A stretch of 64,000 nucleotides of DNA from Coix lacryma-jobi var. lacryma-jobi (lineage: Eukaryota; Streptophyta; Magnoliopsida; Poales; Poaceae). The stretch lies in contig CM019824.1 of the NCBI GenBank assembly GCA_009763385.1, positions 142,049,705 through 142,113,704 on the forward strand, written 5' to 3'. Below the pieces are notes generated by a model. The model worked only from the letters and a program-made list of their open reading frames with translations. It was not told where the DNA came from and ran no database searches. The translations under genes and the position numbers were made by a program. Below, piece after piece: positions 53,955-62,259 of this stretch; the stretch's first letter is position 1; each line of letters starts with the position of its first letter.

Positions 53955-56510
53955 CTGACGAGTAGCCTCGGCAGCTTCTTCGAAAGCAAGAGCACGACCG
54001 CCTCCAGCAATCCAGAACTTGCGAAGCAATCGCATCGCACAGTTCCGAACCTCAGCGTCATCAATCTTTATTTGGCGCACTTCGTCAACTGTCGGGAAGA
54101 TATGATTACGCTTTCTGATCTTGCGAAGGTGCTCGCAATCTGCTTGACGTAGTGTACTGGCCATCGCCAAAGCTCCGGCATAGCCACCAAAGGCAGCCGC
54201 ATTACCAACCAATGAGCTAAAGACATCAAGCTCATTACACAGCCAACCTTCGAAGGCCTCCGCATTGGCAGCAGGCATCGGTTCCCCGGCAGAACCTCCG
54301 GCTTGGGTCAAGCAGATATCAAGTTTGCTCTTAATCTTCCCCATACTCCTCTGCCACGCCTCCGACTGCGAAGCTACCTCCGACGACAGCTCACTTATGC
54401 GATTGTTCGCTGTTGACAAATCTTTATCTTTCTGACGGCAAGCCGCCAAGAGTTCAGCATCACTATTTGCAACCTCCTGCGCCTCCTCTCGGGATTTCTT
54501 AACCTTCTCCAAAGCAGCCTTAAGTTCAATTTCTTTATTGTCCAAACTTCGGCGAAGGTCCTTGTTATCCTTCTCAACTTCAACCAACCAGTCATTCAAT
54601 TGCTGAATATTATAACTCGCCCTCCGACGCGCCGAGCGGTTTAGGAGCATCAACTCAGCCACCTTGACATCGATGTCATCATGAAGGTTGTCCAAGGGCT
54701 CGTTGGCCAGTCGAACCTCCGCTTCCGGCACACAAATACGACTAAACACTCGACCAAGAAAACGCCTTTCCTCCAGAGCACATTGCAGGTGACAGTCTCG
54801 AAGGTCCAGACTTGTGAAAAGCTCTGTCGCCGGATCACAGATTCCAATTTTCTTAGCGAAATAAGGAAGGCTTGATCGGCTAGCCTCGCCATACGGCCTT
54901 TTTCCAGGAGTCCGTTCCGATTCAAGATCTCCAACAAACTCGAACCCATCAACCCAGACATGTGACCCCGCAAACTCCGGAATCGACCCTCGCGGGGGAC
55001 TCTTTGGCTCGAAGTCTCGAATGATATCATCGATAATTCGAGCAGCTGCAGCGTTAGCGCTAGATGAGGCAATCCCCTTCCCGCGATCATCCTCGATGGA
55101 CACATCCTCATCAGAGTCACCTTCGCCACTGGAGGTGTCGCTAATCTCATCGGATGAGTCATCTTCAGTGTTCGTTTCCTTTCCAGCCTCCTTCTCCTCC
55201 TCCTCATCATCATCGGAGACACCTTCGTCGTCCGAAATCTGGATCAAAGCGTTAATCCCACCGATGCGGGGCACCCGTCCACCAACCCTACCAACACCTC
55301 GGCCGCTTGAAACAATGGTCGACGAAGAGGAAGTACCAGCAGTACCCAAACCAACAGTGACTTTCGTCGCAAGCGCCTTCAACCGGCTGCTGGCGCCACC
55401 GCGGCCACGACCACGGCCCCTCTTCGGCCGCGAAACAATCTCTTTCTCCTCCGCAGCAGCACGTTTCCTTTTCTTCGACGCATCCTCGCTCGAAGGAGCG
55501 GGCCAGTCAGCATACTGGATCTCAAGAATGTCGAATAACCTGTTAACTCGACCGCCGCTACCTATCGAGCTGTGGATAGCCTTAACTTCCAATGTGGACA
55601 GCTTTCTAACAAGTTCCTCTGTCCTCTGCTGAACACGCTTGTAGATGGCTTCAACTCCATCCTCACGCCTGGGAAATTTCTTGAGAACATTTTCCCAAAA
55701 CCTGTTTAGCTCCACCTTCGGTTTCTTCAAACCTCTACCCTCGTTTTTGGGGTCACTCTCAACTGCAAACCACACCTGTTTCCGGTTAAGGGGCCAAACC
55801 TTGGCACAGCAGTACTCCTCGACTAAATCGCGAGCACACTGAGAGCGCGCAACAACCCTCAGACAGTCAACAGCAGCATGCGCCTCGGTGCTCATCTTAG
55901 CTTCTGCGCTTATGTCACCGAATGGCGGAAGCACGCCACAAAGCTCGGCATTATCACTAAGCTTGTAGTAGAACCAGAACTCTTGCCATCCGCTGGTCCA
56001 CTTGTTCTTTTGGGCCTGCACCGACAACTCCGATCCAGCGCGATGGCAAAAGGTATACACCGCGAACTGACCGAGGCTGGTGTTACCTTCGCCATCAACA
56101 ATCTTCCGAGGCTGCATATGCACACGATGAGTGCGAATAAAACCCTCGACGTGAGGGACAATGCCCTGGGAGCGGCATGCCCAGACATATACTGACATCT
56201 TCATAAAGCACGAAGGCGTCAGCTGATGGAACTTCATGTTAAACCTCTGTAAAACCGAGGTCACAAAAGAAGCAGCAGGGAAGCGCAGACCAGCAACAAA
56301 GAACTCTTCAAACACAACAACCTCATCAGCGTCCAGCGTCGGAATAGTCTCTCCAGCACTAGTCCTCGCCTTTCCATCCTCGATCCAACCACGCTTCACA
56401 TAAGCTGCCAACTCCGAACTGCAGACTCGGCTAAGACCAAACTCAAAAGTCATCCCCTCATCCGCAGTGGAGGGAGAAGCAACACGAGCGGTTTGCTTGG
56501 ACCTAGCCAT
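53910..56510 (-). CDS. Antisense ORF of gypsy E: 866-aa nuclear-type protein with a histone H3-like N-terminus
   Basis: An uninterrupted minus-strand frame between pol and the 3' LTR, opposite to gag-pol. The start (GAGAGATGG) is the first ATG after an antisense TATA box. Residues 2-9 are ARSKQTAR, equal to positions 1-8 of mature histone H3 except Ser for Thr3. Residues about 33-150 (YVKRGWIEDG, EVVVFEEFFVAGLRFPA, FHQLTPSCF) resemble the gypsy-associated Transposase_28 family. Then come KKRKR (346-350), RPKRGRGRGRGG (361-372, NLS and AT-hook-like), LIQISDDE (422-429, like a SUMO-interaction motif) before an acidic stretch to about 475, and a coiled coil at about 630-720. Tat-lineage antisense ORFs are known, but their function is not. 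The last 14 codons are probably intronic. Function is unknown; a nuclear role is inferred. Confidence 0.8.
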   Translation of the reverse strand: MARSKQTARVASPSTADEGMTFEFGLSRVCSSELAAYVKRGWIEDGKARTSAGETIPTLDADEVVVFEEFFVAGLRFPAASFVTSVLQRFNMKFHQLTPSCFMKMSVYVWACRSQGIVPHVEGFIRTHRVHMQPRKIVDGEGNTSLGQFAVYTFCHRAGSELSVQAQKNKWTSGWQEFWFYYKLSDNAELCGVLPPFGDISAEAKMSTEAHAAVDCLRVVARSQCARDLVEEYCCAKVWPLNRKQVWFAVESDPKNEGRGLKKPKVELNRFWENVLKKFPRREDGVEAIYKRVQQRTEELVRKLSTLEVKAIHSSIGSGGRVNRLFDILEIQYADWPAPSSEDASKKRKRAAAEEKEIVSRPKRGRGRGRGGASSRLKALATKVTVGLGTAGTSSSSTIVSSGRGVGRVGGRVPRIGGINALIQISDDEGVSDDDEEEEKEAGKETNTEDDSSDEISDTSSGEGDSDEDVSIEDDRGKGIASSSANAAAARIIDDIIRDFEPKSPPRGSIPEFAGSHVWVDGFEFVGDLESERTPGKRPYGEASRSSLPYFAKKIGICDPATELFTSLDLRDCHLQCALEERRFLGRVFSRICVPEAEVRLANEPLDNLHDDIDVKVAELMLLNRSARRRASYNIQQLNDWLVEVEKDNKDLRRSLDNKEIELKAALEKVKKSREEAQEVANSDAELLAACRQKDKDLSTANNRISELSSEVASQSEAWQRSMGKIKSKLDICLTQAGGSAGEPMPAANAEAFEGWLCNELDVFSSLVGNAAAFGGYAGALAMASTLRQADCEHLRKIRKRNHIFPTVDEVRQIKIDDAEVRNCAMRLLRKFWIAGGGRALAFEEAAEATRQVCGIRKNLVLGLFL

Positions 56511-56654
56511 CTCTCCAAACTAAAACCCTCGCAGAACACAGTACACACAACCTTCGCAACTAGACAAAAACAACCTTCACTGAAAAGATTGCGCAGCAGC
56601 AGGATGGCTATAGCAAAAGGAGGGCACAACTCCAAGCCCCCCACCAACCCCATC

Positions 56655-56662
56655 TATTTATA
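56655..56662 (-). promoter_or_regulatory. TATA box of the antisense gene of E
   Basis: The minus strand has CTATAAATAG, a consensus plant TATA box, 145 bp upstream of the antisense ATG and inside the element, not in the LTR. It predicts a transcription start near 56627 and a leader of about 117 nt. Confidence 0.7.
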
Positions 56663-56880
56663 GGCCGGGAGACGAATCACCCCACCCGACAAAACCGGCA
56701 CGACAACTGAAATCCATGGCGCAAAAAATGAAACAGACCTAAATAGTGCAAACAAGTATGCAACGGTCTAGCCCAAAGCAGCCGCGGGCGTCGCTGCCAA
56801 GGGTCTCGTTACGTTTACCATCAAAGAGCGCTGCTTGGGCCTAAACACTGTTCTTTAGATCCAAGGCAACGATGGGCTAC

Positions 56881-57542
56881 TGTTGGGGGAAGGGACCCTC
56901 GGCAGTGGCACCACGCAGGCTGGCCCGAAAAATGACCCAAGCACGCCCTCACAAACTTTCCTTTTTACCATTCATTGGACCCTTCGGGTCGGTTTTTTTC
57001 CTAACCTTCGAATACGGTCTCGACTCTCGGAGTTCATTATGTCTCTTGCAGGTAAAGGCACGCCGAGAACACGGAAAGGTGACCCTCGCACGTTCCGAGG
57101 TTCCTTCGCCGGAGACGTCAAGCTCGGCGAATGGCGAGCGGGTGCAGACCTCGCGACAAGCGGAGCCGAGGGTCTGGCCCTCATTTTCCTGCGAAGGCGA
57201 GCAAGACCGGATGGCGGCGGGCAGGAGGAAGGCAGACTAGGGTTTTCTACTCTGCCCGTGTTTGTACGGTTCTACCTTTTCCCTGTACAGTGCCCGGGAA
57301 TCTTTTCTGTACCCTTTTCTAATTTGGCCGGTGTCCCTTGGTATTCCCTATAAATACCAAGGGATGAACAATGCTGAAGAGGAGATTTTTTTTGGGTGAT
57401 AGAAGAATACTCCAACCAATTTTTTCCTTACACCTTCGCTTGCATGCACCTTCGTTAGCTTCTTCGCCTACGTTTGACAGTTGTTCACCCTCGTCCCGAA
57501 CCCCTGCTCTGCAGCGGAGGTTGGGAAGGAGTGCTTCCAACA
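56881..57542 (+). mobile_element. 3' LTR of gypsy element E
   Basis: 662 bp, TGTTGGGGGAAGG to GTGCTTCCAACA, followed by the target duplication CCCGG. Compared with the 5' LTR it shows about eight substitutions and one T-run indel. TATAAATA is at 57349-57356 in the same inverted repeat. Confidence 0.95.
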
Positions 57543-59184
57543 CCCGGTCTTCGGTCCGGCAGCCGCACCACCCCATCCTTTCCCCAAGCCCTCACAGCCG
57601 TCTAGATCGCGTTCAACAACCACGATTACATGGTCTGTCGAACCGGTATGGACCGACAACAAATAGGTCGGTGGACTCCGTCCACCGCGCCACCTCAGCG
57701 CGTTCACGGCCGCGTGGCGCACCACTCCAATCCACAGGCGACACATGGCGCCTCGTCAGCGTGAACTGGCCAACCTCGGTCATTTCACAGAAAAGCCCTC
57801 AGGAGAATCTAGAATAAATCTGTCGTCCAATCTCACTATTCACTGAGTTTGCGGATCTTTTCGATTTAACCCCTTTTGTTTTTGTTAAATGAGGCCCAGT
57901 CCTGGTGCTATTTTTAATTCCAGATTTGATTTATTTAAACACAAAATAAGTTCAAATGATTTATAGTTTTGCCACTGAAATTCAAAAGCTCATAACTTGC
58001 TCGTTTTAACTCTGATTTGACCCGTTTAACTTGCGTTAGATTCCTCTCATCGAGCTCTACGCGTTACATTTATTTACATTCTATTTTCATAATATTTGAT
58101 GTACTATTATTTATGTTTGTTTGGGTCATGTGATGATGCTTGATCCAGCGAGTGCGAGCTACGTGGAACCCCAGGATCCAGCCTTCGCCTCCGTTGATTC
58201 AACCTAGCCTGAAGGCAAGTGTTCTTAAACATCTTGCTCCCGTATTTATTTTATTTTGAGTTAGAGTAGTTAGATCCAGTAGTTGCATGCAGTCTTAAAT
58301 TGAATCACATGATATGGTTTACTAGCACTTGATTATATTTTCCTTGACACCCGGTTTGGGATGGATTGGGTAGAAGTCATGCTTAGCCTTGTTGTCTTGG
58401 GTTGGGATGGTTAATTATAATTAATTCTGATTAATGATCTATGGAACATGGACTGATAATGAGTAGTATGGTGAGTAGGTAAATCCGGCAGGATGGACCG
58501 TAATGGTGGTTTTTGTGCCGTGAGACTCGGCAGCTGGATTTGGTTTTTGGTTCTGGGCTTGTGCTAGATTTATCCTGCCTGGATCCCTAGGACCCGGTTC
58601 TTGGAGCATGTAACCCGGCAAAACAATGCAAACCATGAGGCCTATATGGCTCTGGGACTGGCTAAGTAATTAGTTTCCTCCAAGTTCAGGGTTTACACGG
58701 GGTCGGATTTGTGGCACAAGAGGGGGCTTCTGCAGTGGTGTGTTTATCCACTGTTAGCGGTGAAACCTTAGTGAACGTGTAAAACGGACTTGGAGGGGGC
58801 TTTGCAAAGGCCTTGTAGTGCGACCCCGCTGTGCATCTTGGCAGTGTTTAGCGTGATGGGGAACGCATGACTCATGGGTAAAGATGTGCGAACTCTGCAG
58901 AGTATTAAAACTGATATATCAGCCGTGCTCACGGTCACGAGCGGGCTTGGACTTCTTCGAGATTAGCTGGTGGTTTTGTTCTAGTTCGTTAGAGAAGCCT
59001 TATGTGGTTATTAGTCTCATATGACATGGGTACAGAGGCTTCTTCTACGTGGGTTACTGCTTGGCACGGGAGTGATTCCTAGGCTCGGGCGCAGACCTGG
59101 TGTTATTACGGAAGGTAGCTTTCTATGTCGTGACGTATGGAACTAATACACATAGGACTCCTTGTAACGGCCTAGTTCGGGTCA

Positions 59185-59327
59185 TCTGATGGACTTCAGG
59201 TGTGGTTTGCCTGATGGACTTCAGGTGTGGTTTGCTTGGTGTGACTCCAAGTGTGGTTGCTTGGTGGACTCCAAGTGTTGGTTGCTCGGTGTGACTCCAA
59301 GTGTGGTTTGCTCAGTGCGACTCCGAG
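59185..59327. repeat. Tandem hairpins with covarying stems in D2
   Basis: Six units homologous to those in D1, on the opposite strand: TCTGA/TCAGG, CCTGA/TCAGG, CTTGG/CCAAG, CTTGG/CCAAG, CTCGG/CCAAG and CTCAG/CCGAG. Three units are fully complementary and three carry one mismatch. Confidence 0.85.
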
Positions 59328-59861
59328 TGTGGTTACTGCTACAGATGGAGACTGTGGTTATAATCTAGTAAATAGGTGCATAGGATTAATAGGATTTAAT
59401 AAGATGTGTTGCTTTAGGCGCTTGAGTCAAATAGAGTCAGCCTACCTTTGTTAATAGCCTCATAAGCATATATTTCCTACACTTGCGGAGTACATTTCGA
59501 TGTACTCACCCTTCCTCTTTGAACACCCTGCTACCCCACCCAGACGTTGGAGTCTACGACACGGAGCAGGAGTACCTAGAAGACGGTGGATACGACCCAG
59601 ACGACTTGTACTAGGATGGCGCAGCCCCCGATTGACCTTCCTGTGGAGATGGCGTCCAGTTTCCGCGAGTCTACATTAGAGTTAGACTGAGAGTCTGTAC
59701 TTTTCTTTTGGACCCGAGGGTCATTTTTGTAATAATGTTTGGTATATTAATAAAGCATTGTTTTGATATTTACTTTGATGTCGATATATGTATGAAAATT
59801 GATCCTGGCATACATATATTGTGCTCCAATTTTGTTCTTAAAATTGGGGTGTCACAGTTCG

Positions 59862-60049
59862 TCAATTAGGTTTTTGGGGAGCGTCTACGCGACTGCCCGA
59901 AGAACTGTCGTCGTATCGTTCATCTTCTTCCCAGAGAATCGCCGTTCATCTTCTTCCCGACGCCGTCACCACTCGTCGTCTTCTTCCCGGTGAAGCCTCT
60001 GCGTCCATCGACTTCGGACTTCATCTTCTTCGTCTTCTTCTCCTATGGC
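59862..60049 (+). other. Copia element H leader, resumed after D2
   Basis: Leader sequence (GGGGAGCGTCTACGCGACTG) continuing the part interrupted at 43764. It precedes the first gag exon, and no canonical primer site is visible. Confidence 0.5.
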
Positions 60050-60099
60050 ATGGAAGACGGACAAGGTTCTGGATCTTCAAATTCTCTAAGGATTGGAGG
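60050..60099 (+). CDS. Copia element H gag, exon 1
   Basis: Seventeen codons, MEDGQGSGSSNSLRIGG, ending GGA GG before the donor GTATGA. The ATG at 60045 is out of frame. With exon 2 the joined start reads ...RIGGGFAAVLKP, the usual beginning of this gag family. I treat it as part of a partial gag. Confidence 0.6.
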
Positions 60100-60586
60100 G
60101 TATGAACAATTCATCTCTTCTCTATTTTTCGTATTACAGAGTATATATGTTTCGATTGTTCTGTCATGTTATTTTAATAGATGTATTATCTTTGTTTCAG
60201 TAGTTGTCTTATACTTTTTTCATAAGATGTGATGTTTTTGTTCCTGCCATAAGTCATATGCTCTGCGTTCATGTTTGAGTAGTACTGTTATGTTGTTTCA
60301 TATGTTGTCACTGGTTTGTTTCTGTTATGAGATATATGTCATGTCTTGCCTTCTTGTTTATTATGATATATGAATCATGTTCATATATTGTTTATTATTA
60401 TTATGTTCATGTTTTGTATGATCACACGTTTGACATAATCATGAATATGGTTGTTGTCATGATTTCAATAGTTAATTATCTTTTATATGTCATCATCATC
60501 ATGTTAATGTATGGAATTAAAATGACATAGAAATTGCAAATTTACCTAACAATCCAAAAACCTAATTATACGCATTTTTCTGTTAG
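60100..60586 (+). other. Intron in the gag leader of copia H
   Basis: 487 nt, strongly T-rich, from GTATGA to TTTTTCTGTTAG, phase 2. The two coding sides fit in frame. Confidence 0.6.
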
Positions 60587-61230
60587 TGGTTTTGCTGCCG
60601 TTTTAAAGCCTGATGCTTTTGATGGTAAAAACTTCTTGGTATGGCATGCGAAAATGGAATTGTGGCTAACTGCTATGTCATGTTATCATGCCTCTGAGGG
60701 CAAGCCTGCTAACTTGTCTTCTGAGAATGAGGCTAAGTTTAAGGCTGATGACAACCTCTTTCGAGGAGCAGTGGTTAGCGCACTTGATCCTAAATTCCAG
60801 AAAAGCTACATCATACTTCCTACAGGAAAAGAGCTGTGGGATGCTCTTGTGAGAAAATTTGGAGTTACTGATGCTGGTAGCGAGTTGTATCTTATGGAGC
60901 AACTGTATGATGACAAGATGGTTGAGAACCTATCTGTAGCGGAACAGACTCATGAGATTCAGGCACTAGCAAAGGAACTTGAGCTTTTTCCTTGTCCTCT
61001 TCCTGATAAGTTTGTGGCTGACGATATTATCGCCAAGCTACCACCGTCATGGAAGGACTTTGCTACCTCCCTCAAACATAAGAGACAAGAGTTCAATATG
61101 GAAGAGCTCATTAGCACTCTTGATGTTGAGGAGAGGGCGAGAGCAAAGGACAATGGAAAAGGTGTTGAGACCTCTACTGCTAATGTGGTGCAGAGAAACA
61201 CTAAATTCCGCATGTTCATGAGCATCTCAA
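60587..61230 (+). pseudogene. Copia element H gag, exon 2, truncated
   Basis: The frame reads GFAAVLKPDAFDGKNFLVWH, then WLTAMSCYHASEGKPANLS, then KELWDALVRKFGVTDAGSEL and LPPSWKDFATSLKHKRQEF: a UBN2-type copia gag of the group common in grasses. It lacks the zinc knuckle; after VVQRNTK (about 61210) the family sequence stops and unrelated DNA follows. No pol of H is in the window. Confidence 0.85.
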
Positions 61231-61968
61231 GTTGTCAATTTAACTACTCCATTCTCCAGTGGTGTGATTTGGTTTTTTGCTGGTTTTCCATTTAATAAGC
61301 TATGTGTTTGTATGATTTTCAGTCCTAGTTTTTTCTTATAAACCAGGTCAATTCTATTCTTCTTAATTGAATGGCAGAGTTCCTACCATTGTGGGTAAAC
61401 AAATGGTGTGATTTGGTCCATAAACCTTCTGATTTACTTTATAGTTAGAGCTCGCACCACCTATGATTTTTTTTCCTAGCTCCACCACCAGTATATGATA
61501 AATTTAAGGTTTAGTGACAGAAAAGAAAGGTCGCAAAAGGCTCCATGTGTGTTGTTGTGATAGTTGTAGAGGGATTAAGAACCGTTTTTAAGATGCCCTA
61601 AACCAAAGAAATCAAAAGTAGCACCGACACATGAGATTGGCACTCACAAATTGATGAGGACTTTCCAAAACTAACTGATCTCAATCATGCTTGTAGAGAA
61701 ACCTAACAAAAAGCTAGATCCAAATGACAAGGTTGAACCTCCCTAATTTACAACCGTTCGGGTCTACCAAGCAAGACCTCTCTTAGTACATCTTTAACAA
61801 CTAGAAAATTGAGAACATTACATGATAGATTATCAATGGAGATGATGAGAACATTTTCATTCCGTGCTAACAGCTTTGTTGAAGCCACAACACAAACCAT
61901 CACTTTGCAATTCAAGATCTTTTTCCCAATGTCCCTTGGGACTATAGGAGATGAGTTTGCTCTCTCAT
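61231..61968. other. Unclassified region after copia H gag
   Basis: About 740 bp without a supported gene. A short minus-strand frame at 61748-61972 (MYERANSSPIVPRDIGKK) is open for 74 codons but matches nothing I recognise. The words TGGTGTGATTTGG recur at about 61260 and 61407. Confidence 0.4.
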
Positions 61969-62245
61969 ACACTACAAAAAGAGGCTTGACAGAGAATGAG
62001 CAGAGCGGGTTGCACTATAAGACTGACCGCGCAGCGGGTACTGGAAATTCACCCTGTAGTATCGTTTCCAGTAAAAAAACACTGCAGCGCTATATGATAA
62101 ATGTTGCGGAACCATCGGTCGGCCTCCGTTTGTAGCGGCATGTCGGATGAATGCTAAAGGACAGAGGGCCTACAAGCAGCAGCCAAAGCGACGCAACAGT
62201 CATTGTGCGCACCTGCGCGGAAAGATACAGAGGTAGGCCCCACTT
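61969..62245 (+). mobile_element. Possible CACTA transposon terminus
   Basis: CACTACAAAAAGAGG at 61969 resembles the terminal inverted repeat of CACTA (En/Spm-like) elements and is followed by GC-rich subterminal-like sequence. No transposase and no opposite TIR are present in the window; the other end may lie beyond the LINE. Confidence 0.35.
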
Positions 62246-62259
62246 GTTGAACTAACTGA

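Larger units (their letters stand above)
45204..57542 (+). mobile_element. Gypsy element E, Tat lineage, complete with both LTRs
   Basis: 12,339 bp with LTRs of 663 and 662 bp and the perfect target duplication CCCGG (45199-45203 and 57543-57547). The order is tRNA-Asp-type PBS, gag, protease, RT, RNase H, integrase, two tandem-repeat arrays and a long antisense gene before the 3' LTR. Pol followed by repeats and an extra ORF between pol and the 3' LTR, in antisense, is typical of Tat-lineage elements (Grande/Retand/RIRE2 types). By eye the LTRs differ at about nine positions (near 98.7 percent identity), so insertion is recent. Sense gag and pol are multiply broken while the antisense frame is open. 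Confidence 0.93.
43765..59856 (+). mobile_element. Repeat unit D2, probably a solo LTR of a Ty3-gypsy element, interrupted by gypsy element E
   Basis: Without E it is about 3.75 kb (43765-45203 plus 57548-59856), starting TGTAACACCCCGGGTG and ending ATTGGGGTGTCACA. The flanks are GATCG and GTTCG. It is homologous to D1 at both ends and in the hairpin array. It carries a GC-rich block (44160-45200), GAGTACATTTCGATGTACTC near 59488 and AATAAAG near 59748. Open stretches in the GC-rich part are not conserved with D1, and I reject them as genes. Confidence 0.6.
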
